DNA from: an uncultured Methanospirillum sp.
GTDB lineage: Archaea; Halobacteriota; Methanomicrobia; Methanomicrobiales; Methanospirillaceae
NCBI RefSeq assembly: GCF_963668475.1
Contig: NZ_OY764544.1
Span: 3,843,986 to 3,907,985 of the forward strand
Reading direction: 5' to 3'
DNA: 64,000 nt
Shown: piece after piece, positions 7,729 to 17,216 of the stretch
Position numbering within the stretch: the stretch's first letter is position 1
Layout: the number at the start of each line of letters is the position of its first letter
Made by a program: the position numbers and the translations under genes
The notes under the pieces: generated by a model
What the model was told of the DNA's origin: nothing
The model's database searches: none
What the model saw: the letters and a program-made list of their open reading frames with translations, nothing else

Positions 7729-9459
7729 ATGGAAAAACGTGATATGCTAATTATTATTGTGGCTATTTTCATCGTGCTCTTCATGGCGATGTATGTCAAG
7801 CCACTCGTTACCGGAAAGCCCGTCCAACTCATTCCAGACGAACTCACCAAGATGCTGAAGGGTGGGAATCAGACCGAAGTGAACAACACAAGTCCGGGTA
7901 ACACCTCAGTCAAACGAATAACCAGCATTCCCAAGGTGACCTCAATAAACCCTCAGAACCTTACTGCTGACAGTAATAAGTCAACATTTGTTATTGAAGG
8001 GAAGAATTTTACAGAATCAATGAAGAATGTTACCTTTGTCAATGATGGAGTAATTAAGACCTTTTCATCAAAACTTGATAATGGGACACTGACTGCTCAA
8101 AATGTCACACTTCCTGAGGGCAATTGGACTGTAAAGATAGTTGATAATGATACCAAGGTTACCTACAATACCACCCGGTCTGTTGTAGTAAAAGCCCCGA
8201 TAACTCCTGTTCCAACATGGGACGGAAACCCAATCCCCCTTCAGGCTACAGAGAAAAACACCGGTACAATATTTAAAAGCAGGCCCTATCCTGAAGATAC
8301 TGATAAAAATATCACTCCAATGGTTGTATATTCGAATTTTAGCAATGTGAATAGTGCGAAAATACAATCAGTACCTATACCTTATGGATATTTTGATGTT
8401 CAGTACTCAGTAACATTTCAGACACATATTGCAACTCCAGCAGATACTGATAAGAATGTATTCGAGTTTAATCGCCAATACAAAGAACCATTAGTGGTTT
8501 ATGAATGGGAACAGACGTTTAACAATGATACTAAACAATGGGAATATACCTATACAAAAAATGAAAGTGATACTGAGTTTAAGCCTAGTTCAGATAAAAT
8601 ATTAACAAAAACTCCAAAAGATGAAGGATGGACTGCAGGTTCTGATGAATCTCCATTTGATGTGGAAACTACTGATTATTTCGGACAACCTCTAGTGGAA
8701 TCAGTTGGTTATACAAAACCTGACATCATAATTACCGCGACAAATTTAGATGATCCATCATCTCCTCCTCTAGTAATTAAACCGAATGGAGGTATCGATC
8801 CTCTTCAGTGGGATGAAGCCAGGCATAAAGCCGAAGCAGAAAAAATAATGAAGGAGAAAGGAAAGCAGGAATATTTTGATTCGGATGAATACAAGGATGC
8901 TTGGGATAAAAAATGGAAGACTATAAAAGATCCAAGGCCCTGGACACAACGGATCTATGGTCCTGGTAATTATTCATTCACCATTGATACCCAGAGTATC
9001 GATTCATACAATATCCAGATCAAGGTACCGGAACAAACGAATACCTCATATATCCCAAAACTCGACGCGAATTATACTCTTGAACAGAATGCCATCAAGA
9101 GACAACTGAGTGCGTTCTTTACCGGATTCAATGAGAACCTGAGTGCAACCTACTTTACAAATATCACGAATTACTTAGCCAGTGACCTTACTAGCCCCGA
9201 TAAGGTTCAACCGATTTATCAGAATTATGAGCAGACCCGGGCTACTGGCATCAGGGTTACTGATGTTGTGGTTGATGATATCCTTGTACGGGGCAACATA
9301 GGAAAGGATAACACCCTGATCCAGGCCGAATCTGCTACTGCAAGAGGGAATCTGAAAGTGCTTCTGAATGGTGTTGAAAAGACTATTCCATTCGATCTTG
9401 TTTTTGTCAAAGAACCATCAGGCTGGAAGCTCAAAACTCTGCCTGATATCAGGTACTAA
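7729..9459 (+). CDS. Large membrane-anchored surface protein with TIG-like domain
   Basis: 576 residues from ATG 7729. MEKRD and a single membrane segment (about residues 6-26) anchor a long extracellular part rich in Asn-x-Ser/Thr sites, as expected for an N-glycosylated archaeal surface protein. Residues about 60-150 resemble an IPT/TIG immunoglobulin-like domain (FVIEGKNF, then VTFVNDGV). The middle shares the IPxPY domain with the 7027 paralogue. The last 130 residues (from about ALKRQLSAFF-like text at 9090) form a separate alpha+beta domain ending GWKLKTLPDIRY. The central bases 8270-8900 are visibly more AT-rich than the ends. Confidence 0.7.
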   Translation: MEKRDMLIIIVAIFIVLFMAMYVKPLVTGKPVQLIPDELTKMLKGGNQTEVNNTSPGNTSVKRITSIPKVTSINPQNLTADSNKSTFVIEGKNFTESMKNVTFVNDGVIKTFSSKLDNGTLTAQNVTLPEGNWTVKIVDNDTKVTYNTTRSVVVKAPITPVPTWDGNPIPLQATEKNTGTIFKSRPYPEDTDKNITPMVVYSNFSNVNSAKIQSVPIPYGYFDVQYSVTFQTHIATPADTDKNVFEFNRQYKEPLVVYEWEQTFNNDTKQWEYTYTKNESDTEFKPSSDKILTKTPKDEGWTAGSDESPFDVETTDYFGQPLVESVGYTKPDIIITATNLDDPSSPPLVIKPNGGIDPLQWDEARHKAEAEKIMKEKGKQEYFDSDEYKDAWDKKWKTIKDPRPWTQRIYGPGNYSFTIDTQSIDSYNIQIKVPEQTNTSYIPKLDANYTLEQNAIKRQLSAFFTGFNENLSATYFTNITNYLASDLTSPDKVQPIYQNYEQTRATGIRVTDVVVDDILVRGNIGKDNTLIQAESATARGNLKVLLNGVEKTIPFDLVFVKEPSGWKLKTLPDIRY

Positions 9460-9515
9460 TTTTTCTGCGAACAAAGATCAGCAGTAGTTCTCTTGATAAA
9501 AACTTAACAAAAAAG

Positions 9516-9536
9516 TGAAACACCTGAAGTGTTTCA
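9516..9536. terminator. Shared terminator between convergent genes
   Basis: TGAAACAC (9516-9523) and GTGTTTCA (9529-9536) form an eight-base-pair stem with loop CTGAA, placed between two convergent genes. On the minus strand the stem is followed by a T-rich run, so it fits an end signal for the aIF5A gene, and it may also close the 7729 gene. Confidence 0.6.
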
Positions 9537-9550
9537 TGAGACTATTTTAT

Positions 9551-9928
9551 TTAATCGAACTTACGCTTATCCATGGACTGAATGTAGGTAATCTCTTTTC
9601 CAACCTCGATCTTGCTGGATATCTCATCAGGAATTGCAAGTTCAAAGTTTTCAAAGTCTGCCAGATCCATAAGCTGTGCGATGGTTCCGGCAATTGAGAT
9701 TATCTGTGCATTTTTTCGTTCCACAATCGGTGCATACACCTTTGCTGAAACCGGCTGGACAATGGATCGTTTGACCCCATCAAAGATACCCATCACGTCA
9801 AGACGTGCCTTTGCTGCACCGTGCTTTCCCGGTTTTGATATACTGATCGAGAGGATCTTACAAGGCTCATCCTCAACCAGCAAGTATTTTCCCTCTTTCA
9901 GTTTACCTACTTCAGTCTGTTCCTTCAT
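9551..9928 (-). CDS. eif5A: Translation factor aIF5A (hypusine-containing)
   Basis: 125 residues from the ATG at 9928 (MKEQTEVGKLKEGKY); an upstream start would add 16 unrelated residues. aIF5A binds the ribosome and helps peptide-bond formation at difficult sequences. The loop KPGKHGAAK places the lysine modified to hypusine or deoxyhypusine at about Lys35. The N-terminal SH3-like and C-terminal OB-fold domains are both complete. The gene is alone on this strand, with the 10013 gene divergent from it. Confidence 0.95.
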   Translation of the reverse strand: MKEQTEVGKLKEGKYLLVEDEPCKILSISISKPGKHGAAKARLDVMGIFDGVKRSIVQPVSAKVYAPIVERKNAQIISIAGTIAQLMDLADFENFELAIPDEISSKIEVGKEITYIQSMDKRKFD

Positions 9929-10012
9929 AAAACACCTAATTAAAAGCTGATTATATGTATCGAGCCACCCACACATAAATACACCGTAATAGGACGCCTG
10001 GTAGCGATATCC

Positions 10013-10789
10013 ATGGACTTCTTTTCAGCATGCAATTTAATGGCGGTAACAGTCAGAAATGCGATCACTCCACTCTGCGGGACAGAGGAAGGAGGACGTG
10101 TTATCGGGATGGGGGCTGATGGGACTCCCACCAAACATATCGATAAAGTAGCCGAAGATCTTATCATCGCCTTTCTTAAAGAGCATGGATTATGCAAAAC
10201 CCTCATCAGCGAGGAGATCGGCAGGATATCAATAGGAGGAGAGAAAGGGACAGTCTTTCTGGATCCGGTAGATGGGACCTATAATGCAGTCATGAACATT
10301 CCTTTCTATGCTCTATCCATTGCGTATGCTGAGGAAGGAAAGATTCTACGTGCCTTTGTCCGAAACCTTGCCACCGGTGAGACTTTTACCGCTGAGAAAG
10401 GCAGCGGTGCATTTCTGAATGGATCCCAGATCCACACATCTCCAACCTCTGACCTGCAGACCAGTGCCATGAGTATCTATGGCAAACACTTCCAGCAGGA
10501 CCGGATCTTTAACCTGATGCAGAAGATACGGCGATTCAGACAGTTCGGAGCATCTGCCCTTGAGATCTCGTATGTGGCAGCAGGGAGAATTGACGGATTT
10601 GTGGATCTACGTAAAACCCTGCGTGTCACCGATGCAGCTGCAGGAGTTCTGATCTGCGAGGAAGCCGGAGGGCTTGTTACAGATCTTGACGGACGGGCAA
10701 TAGTCTTTGCTGATGAAGTCACCATCGGCACGTGCCTTATTGCAACGAACGGGCATCTGCACAGGAAAGTGATCGAGTACCTGCGGTGA
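10013..10789 (+). CDS. Inositol-monophosphatase-family phosphatase (IMPase/FBPase)
   Basis: 258 residues of the archaeal bifunctional inositol monophosphatase/fructose-1,6-bisphosphatase family. Metal-binding motifs are visible: EEIG (about residues 67-70), DPVDGTYN (Asp84, Asp87) and RVTDAAAG with the third aspartate near residue 204. It releases phosphate from inositol phosphate and/or fructose bisphosphate in the cytoplasm, for gluconeogenesis or inositol lipids. NAD kinase follows after four bases, as in several archaea, so the pair is one transcription unit. Confidence 0.88.
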   Translation: MDFFSACNLMAVTVRNAITPLCGTEEGGRVIGMGADGTPTKHIDKVAEDLIIAFLKEHGLCKTLISEEIGRISIGGEKGTVFLDPVDGTYNAVMNIPFYALSIAYAEEGKILRAFVRNLATGETFTAEKGSGAFLNGSQIHTSPTSDLQTSAMSIYGKHFQQDRIFNLMQKIRRFRQFGASALEISYVAAGRIDGFVDLRKTLRVTDAAAGVLICEEAGGLVTDLDGRAIVFADEVTIGTCLIATNGHLHRKVIEYLR

Positions 10790-10793
10790 TCAT

Positions 10794-11603
10794 ATGGATA
10801 TACTGATGGTTGTCCGGTTTGAGGACTCACGCACCCGGGATTATGCTGATCAGCTTGGGAATCACCTCACAAAGATCGGGCATACGGTTCGGTTCGGGCC
10901 TGAAAACCTTCATGAGGAGCAGAGAGATCTCTTTGACCCTGCCTCTCCTCCTGACCTCGTGGTGGTGGTCGGAGGAGACGGAACCATTCTCCTGACAGCA
11001 CAACTGATGCCGGTTCAGGTTCCATTAATCGGTGTAAACAGGGGAGAAGTTGGGTTTCTTGCCGACCTGGAGCCTGAAGATGCGTTCAGATTTTTCGATC
11101 ACCTCTCCCTCCCGGTCAGAACCGAACCCCGGATGAGGATCTCTCTCTCAATTGATGGTAATTATATCGGAGATGCCCTGAATGAGGCGCTGATCGTCAC
11201 AGATCGGCCTGCAAAAATGCTCAAGTTCCTGATCCACATAAACGGAGTGGTTGCTGAACGGTTCAGAGCTGACGGACTCCTCATCAGCACACCCACCGGA
11301 TCCACGGCATATGCCATGAGTGCAGGGGGTCCGATCGTTGATCCAAGAGTAGAAGGATTCCTCATGGTCCCTCTTGCCCCGTTTATGCTCTCCAACCGGC
11401 CTCATCTCATCGATTCGTCACGGACGGTGAGGGTAACCCTTGAGGCAGAAAAGCCTGCCAAACTTGTAATAGACGGCCAGGTCATCCGCCATATCGGTGA
11501 GATGAGCACAATCGATGTCATCCGCTCACCCCGGCCTGCCCTCTTTGTGGATGCAGGGCAGAACTTCTTTGAAAAGATCAACCGAAAACTGAGACACCTC
11601 TGA
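10794..11603 (+). CDS. nadK: NAD kinase
   Basis: 269 residues. Phosphorylates NAD to NADP. The diagnostic GGDGT is at residues 60-64, followed by GEVGFLADLEP, the nucleotide-binding TPTGSTAYAMSAGGP motif and the C-terminal beta-rich domain. Length is normal for archaeal NAD kinases. It is translated just downstream of the IMPase-family gene. Confidence 0.95.
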   Translation: MDILMVVRFEDSRTRDYADQLGNHLTKIGHTVRFGPENLHEEQRDLFDPASPPDLVVVVGGDGTILLTAQLMPVQVPLIGVNRGEVGFLADLEPEDAFRFFDHLSLPVRTEPRMRISLSIDGNYIGDALNEALIVTDRPAKMLKFLIHINGVVAERFRADGLLISTPTGSTAYAMSAGGPIVDPRVEGFLMVPLAPFMLSNRPHLIDSSRTVRVTLEAEKPAKLVIDGQVIRHIGEMSTIDVIRSPRPALFVDAGQNFFEKINRKLRHL

Positions 11604-11661
11604 CCTCAGGCACATGGCGAATATTAACTATGATTACTGACGTACATCTACGGGTATCAGG

Positions 11662-12177
11662 ATGCAGATGAGATATCAGGCTATTCTTCTGATTATACTC
11701 TGCTTCGCTCTGGTGGGATCGGCCTATGCAGAGACCGGAGAAGAGTGGTTTGAGATAGGAAGTGCACAATTCGACAACTCCTCGTTTGTTGAGGCTATCA
11801 GTGCGTGGCAGAAAGCGGCAGAGATAGATTCTACCCTTTCAGCAAATGCATGGTATAATATCGGTCTTGCCTATGCCGGTATGGAGCAGTATGAACAGGC
11901 GATCCAGGCCTGGGACAAGACGATCGCCCTTACTCCTGAATCACCTATAGCCTACGATAATAAAGGGACAGCTCTGGCCCTTCTCGGCAGAAATGATGAG
12001 GCCCTTGCTGCGTATGATATTGCAATCAAACTTGACCCCGACCAGGCTAAGTTTAAGTCAGACCGTGATATGCTCGTGAATGGTCTGAATAAGGCCAAGT
12101 CACCACTCTCACCTGCAGCCGTGGTTGTTGCAGTTCTGGTTGCCAGCCTGCTTTTGGCATATCATCGCCGTTTGTAA
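11662..12177 (+). CDS. Exported TPR-repeat protein with C-terminal membrane segment
   Basis: 171 residues. An N-terminal signal segment (about residues 4-21) is followed by three tetratricopeptide-like helical repeats. The clearest are AWYNIGLAYAGMEQYEQAIQAWDK and the following AYDNKGTALALLGRNDEALAAYD region. A C-terminal hydrophobic helix (about 150-167) with a short basic tail (YHRRL) could anchor it on the outside of the membrane. A typical surface-exposed protein-interaction module of methanogens; the partner is unknown. Confidence 0.75.
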   Translation: MQMRYQAILLIILCFALVGSAYAETGEEWFEIGSAQFDNSSFVEAISAWQKAAEIDSTLSANAWYNIGLAYAGMEQYEQAIQAWDKTIALTPESPIAYDNKGTALALLGRNDEALAAYDIAIKLDPDQAKFKSDRDMLVNGLNKAKSPLSPAAVVVAVLVASLLLAYHRRL

Positions 12178-12290
12178 CCACACTCCCTTTTTTTGCCTTC
12201 AGGTTTCCGTGTATATCCCGTAATCCTGACTCTCTCGACAGGACCCGGCGGAACAGAAGATTTTTGTGCCATTCCAAAGATAGGGAAGCT

Positions 12291-13922
12291 ATGCGAAGCA
12301 GTTCTCTGCGGACAGGTTGTGTGTCCGTACTCGCTCTTCTTATCGGATTTTGTCTTTGTATCAGTACAGCCAGTGCTTTATCCGGGGCTGATATATCAGG
12401 AACCCGTATCATCGCCCCGACATCGCTCTCAGCCGGTACTTCTGACGAACTTCAGGATTTTATCCGGAATGGTGGATCAGAATCAGCAGGTCCGTTTGAT
12501 GTACAATACTTCCTCTCTGTTGATCAGAAGATGGATGACAAGATTCTGATCGGAACCTGGCATGTGGACGGCCTGAAGGCCGGAGCACAGAAGTACGGCA
12601 ATACTACATTTACAATTCCTTCAGAGACAAAAGCGGGGACGTACTACCTGATCAGATGGATCGATCCCACCAGGACGGTGCCTGGGGAGGACTCATCCAA
12701 CAATATCCAGTGGTCTAAATCTCCTATTCTTGTGACTTCAGGTGGAAATGCGGGAGTTGAGGGGATCGGAACTCTCGTTGCTTCCACTGTAAGTGCTGGA
12801 AGTGTGATGCCGGTCACAGTGATTGTGAATCATACCACAAGCGATGCAGGCAACCCCGGGAGTGTGAGTCTTTTTCTATCAACACAGAGCAGGCCTGATT
12901 CATCATTGATTCCGGCAGGGACGATCGCCCTTCCGGAATTTTCAGGGGAAGGAGAACAGGAGATCTCTGGAACCCTCGATATTCCTGCAGATATCGAAAT
13001 AGGATCATACTATCTCTTCACCTCATTTGTTCCGGTTGATCAGATGACCGGGGAAGGATCTCCCTCTACGTTCTGGTTCAATGAGGATCCAATTAAGATC
13101 ACCCCGTCGTCTGGATCAAGTGCCAATTCAGATACAACACCGGTGGTGCGGGAGTCAGGGCCTGATGTTCTCACATTGGATACCGAGCAGCCTAGTGAGG
13201 CATTCATCGGCGACTCCTTAACAGTCACTGACTCAGTGAAGAATATCGGAGGTGCTGAAGCGAATATCGTGAGGATTGAGTACCTGCTCTCTCCGAATAC
13301 TGACGGGACCAATGGCAGACATCTGGGGTGGCGGACCGTCATGAGTCTGCAGCCAGACCAGACCAGCACCGAACAGAAGCTGCTAGGTGTTTCTTCTGAT
13401 ATGAAAGCAGGCCTCTATTACCTGACCAAGAAGATCACAGTTACCTCCGCGGTTCAGGAGAAGAATACCCTCAATAACGCCTGGGTCAGCAATCAGCCGA
13501 TCAACATCAGGTACAACCCGGCATCCCCGATTCCGGATCTGACACATATCAGAACTGTATGGCCGAAGGCTCAACCCGGTCAGACTGTACCGATAACTGA
13601 TACGATAACCAATGTAGGAAAAGGTTGTGCAAATGATGTTGCTGTTGCGTACTACCTCTCTCCGTACCAGAAGTTTGATGTCGCAACTGCCAGTTATCTG
13701 GGTGTGTGGAGGCTGGATTCAATATGTCCGCTTGAACAGAAGACCAACACCACGCAGGTTACCATACCGTCGGATCTTACAAATGGTGAGTACTTCATCT
13801 ACTCGGTCATCGATCCCTGTTCGTTCATGACCGACTGTGACGAAGGTATGCCTGAACTGGATAAATCAAACAATATCAACGTAGGGACTTTGTATATCGG
13901 CCCGTGTATCTTCTGTAACTGA
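12291..13922 (+). CDS. Secreted multi-CARDB-domain surface protein
   Basis: 543 residues from ATG 12291 (RBS-like AGGGA just upstream); a GTG at 12264 would add nine residues ahead of the signal peptide. A signal peptide (about residues 5-30) is followed by four tandem beta-sandwich repeats of the CARDB type. Each has a pattern like YYLSPxQ, then a length of strands ending G-x-Y-Y-L/F, then NNIQW or NNIN. CARDB domains are adhesion-like modules in archaeal cell-surface proteins. The C-terminus is Cys-rich (IGPCIFCN). No catalytic domain is seen. Confidence 0.78.
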   Translation: MRSSSLRTGCVSVLALLIGFCLCISTASALSGADISGTRIIAPTSLSAGTSDELQDFIRNGGSESAGPFDVQYFLSVDQKMDDKILIGTWHVDGLKAGAQKYGNTTFTIPSETKAGTYYLIRWIDPTRTVPGEDSSNNIQWSKSPILVTSGGNAGVEGIGTLVASTVSAGSVMPVTVIVNHTTSDAGNPGSVSLFLSTQSRPDSSLIPAGTIALPEFSGEGEQEISGTLDIPADIEIGSYYLFTSFVPVDQMTGEGSPSTFWFNEDPIKITPSSGSSANSDTTPVVRESGPDVLTLDTEQPSEAFIGDSLTVTDSVKNIGGAEANIVRIEYLLSPNTDGTNGRHLGWRTVMSLQPDQTSTEQKLLGVSSDMKAGLYYLTKKITVTSAVQEKNTLNNAWVSNQPINIRYNPASPIPDLTHIRTVWPKAQPGQTVPITDTITNVGKGCANDVAVAYYLSPYQKFDVATASYLGVWRLDSICPLEQKTNTTQVTIPSDLTNGEYFIYSVIDPCSFMTDCDEGMPELDKSNNINVGTLYIGPCIFCN

Positions 13923-14013
13923 TCATTCACCCTCCTCTTTTTAGACTCATATTCCTCCATACCATGGTAACAGGCTTGGATGCATTTTTATCCTTCCCGG
14001 GTAATTTGTTCAT

Positions 14014-14583
14014 ATGGCTGGCAATACCCTGAGCCCTGCATCACCAGACCAGACAGGTACATTCACCCCCGGACCGGGATCTTCACGTCCTCATGGTGCC
14101 GGGCATGGTGAAACAACAGAAGAGTCCTTTCAGGTCGTAGAGTTTCTTCTCGGAGAGGATCACTTCGCTATAGATCTCTTTGATGTCAAGGAAGTCGTAG
14201 AATACTCACGAATAACCCGTCTTCCAAACAGTCCGTCGTATATCAAAGGGATTATTGATCTCAGGGGTGAGATCACCACCATCATCGATCTCAAGCAGCA
14301 GCTTGCAATCACAACGAAATCATCCACCAGTGAGGAAGAGTCACGAATTATTGTGCTCGATGACCGGTTGACAAACTCCAAGATCGGGATCATGGTTGAT
14401 GATGTGCTCACGGTTTCAACATACACTGCAGGACAGGTTGACGAGACAGCAACCTCAGGGGATGAAGGAACCCATATCATGGGTATCATCAAGAAAAAGA
14501 GCAGGGATAAAGAGAAGGAACTGATCCAGCTGATCATCTGGATCGATGTGAAGAGTCTGCTCAGGGATATGGATCAGATCTAA
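14014..14583 (+). CDS. cheW: CheW-family chemotaxis coupling protein
   Basis: 189 residues. After a disordered Gly/Pro-rich head of about 45 residues comes a complete CheW domain. Marks are VVEFLLGEDHFAIDL, ITRLPNSPSYIKGIIDLRG and GIMVDDVLTV. CheW links methyl-accepting receptors to the kinase CheA in chemotaxis. No cheA, cheY or receptor gene is in the window, so this is an orphan copy. Convergent with the PhoU-domain gene. Confidence 0.9.
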   Translation: MAGNTLSPASPDQTGTFTPGPGSSRPHGAGHGETTEESFQVVEFLLGEDHFAIDLFDVKEVVEYSRITRLPNSPSYIKGIIDLRGEITTIIDLKQQLAITTKSSTSEEESRIIVLDDRLTNSKIGIMVDDVLTVSTYTAGQVDETATSGDEGTHIMGIIKKKSRDKEKELIQLIIWIDVKSLLRDMDQI

Positions 14584-14623
14584 CTGAATTAACTGAAACC
14601 CTTTTTGATGAACCTGTATTGAT

Positions 14624-15634
14624 TCAGGTGTCTTCTATCATCATCTCATAGTTGATGACATTCTCAGCGATATCTGCTGAGTATTCCCCGGTTCTGCGGA
14701 TACTATCAGTTATGTTGCGGATCGGAACAGCGACAGTAGTGGGGAGGGAGAGGATCTCTGAATTGATGAGTGTATAATTTTCTTCGAGATGATGAATGGA
14801 TTCGATCATCCGGTTGGCTTTTTTGAGATCATGGGTGAAGAATGCCTCAACACTCTTCTCAAAAACCTGGATCGCTGCATCTGATGCTTTTTGTATATGT
14901 GCTGAAATTTCAGGGCCAACGTCGCTTGATGATAATTTTCTGGTATTGTGGGCGATACGAACCCCGTGATCTCCCACCCGCTCCATGATCCGCCCTACCT
15001 GGAAATGGGGCAGCATCCGAACGATGGTGGTGTTCATCTTGCGGGAGAGATGAATATTCTGCATAATCATGTTGGTCTGACGTGCAATCAGCCAGAAGAG
15101 CCGGTCAACATCGTTGTCCCTGTCCATCACATCATCTGCAAGATCGGGATCATCCTTCAGCATCGCCTCGATGGCATCGTGATGCATCCCTTTCACTATA
15201 ACGAACATCCTCTTTAATGAGTTTTCAAATGGCATCTCAAGGGGATTGAGGAGATCCTTGAGAAGGATGGACTGATCGGTCTCTTCGACACACTCAGGTC
15301 CTATCACCATGCTTGAGAACTCACGGAGTTTAACCCGGATCTGCCCGGGAATTCTGTCCTTGGTTGTTATCCTGATGGTGCTGTAACCAGCGATGTATGT
15401 TCCGATGAGCAGGCGAAGAAAAAAATCTGGTTCGGTCTGCTGATCAACGGTAATCTCCTTGATACGCTGGATCTGGTCACCATTTATATTCTTGGTGACC
15501 ATCAGGGTTCCGTCCGGCTGAATCAGAACGCCAAGGGGATCATTCTTCTTGATATGCAGCGATTCTACCCAGTTCTTAGGAAGGGTGATGACGTAGGAGG
15601 AGCCTCCCGTCATCTGCACACGTCGGATTTCCAT
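14624..15634 (-). CDS. PhoU-family regulator with N-terminal AbrB-like domain
   Basis: 336 residues from ATG 15634 (MEIRRVQMTGG), preceded by GGATCA; an upstream ATG at 15718 would add 28 poorly supported residues and overlap the possible 15707 start of the divergent gene. Residues about 1-45 are an AbrB/SpoVT-like swapped-hairpin DNA-binding domain (SSYVITLPKNWVE). Two PhoU-type helical repeats follow, each with an E/D-rich metal-contact helix. Such proteins are annotated as phosphate uptake regulators, but no pst transporter genes are nearby, so its target is unknown. Confidence 0.82.
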   Translation of the reverse strand: MEIRRVQMTGGSSYVITLPKNWVESLHIKKNDPLGVLIQPDGTLMVTKNINGDQIQRIKEITVDQQTEPDFFLRLLIGTYIAGYSTIRITTKDRIPGQIRVKLREFSSMVIGPECVEETDQSILLKDLLNPLEMPFENSLKRMFVIVKGMHHDAIEAMLKDDPDLADDVMDRDNDVDRLFWLIARQTNMIMQNIHLSRKMNTTIVRMLPHFQVGRIMERVGDHGVRIAHNTRKLSSSDVGPEISAHIQKASDAAIQVFEKSVEAFFTHDLKKANRMIESIHHLEENYTLINSEILSLPTTVAVPIRNITDSIRRTGEYSADIAENVINYEMMIEDT

Positions 15635-15775
15635 ATATCTGATCCTGTCTGTATAGTTTTCTCTGAACCCATATAGAGAATCCGAAATTCTTGGTTCCTC
15701 TATTCGGTGCGGTTGCATGAAATCAAAAGAACCTTCACGATCAGAGAAGAAACGAAGGGTACGAACGAAGAATTC

Positions 15776-16213
15776 ATGACTACAGCGCCAGTGACATATC
15801 AGGTTGTGAAGGGATGGAATGATGATGATATCATTGCTCTCTACCGATCTGCCGGATGGTGGAGGGACTATTATGATCCTTCAGGTATTGCCCCCCTGAT
15901 CAAGGGAAGTTTCATCTTTGCAGTGGGGATCGATTCCGGGACAGGCAGGGCTGTCGCGATGGGGCGAATCATTTCAGACCGTGTCGGAGCCGGTTACATC
16001 CATGATCTCTGTGTTCTCACAGAAGTGAGAGGGATGCATATCGGAGCCGGGATTCTGGAATTTTTAGTACGAGAAGCACACGCTGCAGGGCTCTCTTCGC
16101 TCTACCTTGTTGCCGAGCCTGACACTCAGTCGTTCTATGAAAAATCAGGTTTTATCAGTGATAACGGCCTCATCTTCTTAATACATAATCCGGACGGTCA
16201 GAATGATACTTGA
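15776..16213 (+). CDS. GNAT-family N-acetyltransferase
   Basis: 145 residues from ATG 15776; a GTG at 15707 would add 23 residues. The GNAT core is visible: IHDLCVLTEVRGMHIGAGIL gives beta-4 and the acetyl-CoA pyrophosphate loop (R-x-x-H-I-G-A-G), and FYEKSGF is the closing motif. It moves an acetyl group from acetyl-CoA to an unknown amine. Its stop overlaps the next gene (16203) by 11 bases, so the two are translationally linked. Confidence 0.85.
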   Translation: MTTAPVTYQVVKGWNDDDIIALYRSAGWWRDYYDPSGIAPLIKGSFIFAVGIDSGTGRAVAMGRIISDRVGAGYIHDLCVLTEVRGMHIGAGILEFLVREAHAAGLSSLYLVAEPDTQSFYEKSGFISDNGLIFLIHNPDGQNDT

Positions 16214-17099
16214 CGATGATGACTTCCACCCACTCACGCTTGAAGACAAGAAGATCTTCGATGATATCTACTCACGGTATCCGATTGAACACTCAGAGAA
16301 TACCTTTGGAACGTGTTACTGCTGGAGGCACTATGGTCATTACGAGATAGCAGTTGTGGAAGGATGCCTGATAATCAGAGGTAGCACTGACTCATACACA
16401 TCTCTCCGTTGTCCCATCGGACCGAAAAACCCGGATGTCCTGAATGCGGTCATCGACCTCGCGCTCTCTTCAGGTCAGCAGGCACCATTTCTCGTACTTG
16501 AGCCATGGCAGTACCAGTGGGTTCAGGAGGTCAGGCCTGATCTGCGGTTAAAGGAAGACCGGGACTTCTTCGATTATGTCTATGAGACATCAGATCTTAC
16601 AAACCTTGAGGGAAAGCAGTACCTGATGATCAGAAAACAACTCAATAAGTTCAGGAAGAAGTGTCCGTCAACAGTGGAACCGATCACGGAAGAGAACTTT
16701 GATGAGGTGAAAGAGTTCTTAAAGCGCTGGTGCCAGTGGAAAGAGTGTGATAAGTACACAATTCTGAAGCATGAGAAAGAGGCGCTCTGGGAGTCACTTG
16801 AGGTGTTTGATCAGCTCGGGTATGAAGGAATTGCAGTAAAACCCCATGGTGAGATCGGTGGGATTGCCATATTTGAAGAGCTCAATCCCAAAACCGCGGT
16901 CGTACACTATGAGAAGGGGATGCCTGAGTGTGAGGGAATCTACAAGGAGATAAACTACCAGACCGCAGCCATGCTCAAAGATCGGTACCAGTTTATCAAC
17001 CGGGAGAGTGACATGGGCCTTCCCGGACTCAAAGAAGCAAAAGAGCGGTATCATCCCCATCACATGGCAGAACTTCATTACCTTGATGTCAGTTCGTAA
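16203..17099 (+). CDS. DUF2156-family protein (phosphatidylglycerol lysyltransferase-like GNAT fold)
   Basis: 298 residues. It matches the pattern of DUF2156, the catalytic GNAT-like fold of aminoacyl-lipid synthases, here without membrane segments. Recognisable parts are FGTCYCWRHYGHYEIA near the N-terminus, RKQLNKFRKKCP at about 143-154, and the C-terminal YKEINYQTAAMLKD followed by NRESDMGLPGLKEAKERYHP. The soluble forms are common in methanogens and their acceptor is unknown. Overlap with the GNAT gene suggests a joint acylation role. Confidence 0.8.
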   Translation: MILDDDDFHPLTLEDKKIFDDIYSRYPIEHSENTFGTCYCWRHYGHYEIAVVEGCLIIRGSTDSYTSLRCPIGPKNPDVLNAVIDLALSSGQQAPFLVLEPWQYQWVQEVRPDLRLKEDRDFFDYVYETSDLTNLEGKQYLMIRKQLNKFRKKCPSTVEPITEENFDEVKEFLKRWCQWKECDKYTILKHEKEALWESLEVFDQLGYEGIAVKPHGEIGGIAIFEELNPKTAVVHYEKGMPECEGIYKEINYQTAAMLKDRYQFINRESDMGLPGLKEAKERYHPHHMAELHYLDVSS

Positions 17100-17186
17100 C
17101 ATTTGGGTCTGGGTTTACCTCTACATCGTCGGTGCTTCTCATAATTCCGGATTATTGCTTTAACGCAATTTATCACATTTATTTTA

Positions 17187-17198
17187 TACTTTTATATC
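17187..17198 (+). promoter_or_regulatory. Putative TATA box for the 17217 gene
   Basis: ATACTTTTATAT lies about 25 bases before the ATG at 17217 in a strongly AT-rich stretch, with no clear ribosome-binding site in between. The spacing suggests a leaderless or nearly leaderless transcript. Confidence 0.45.
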
Positions 17199-17216
17199 AA
17201 TACTAAAAATGCGATA

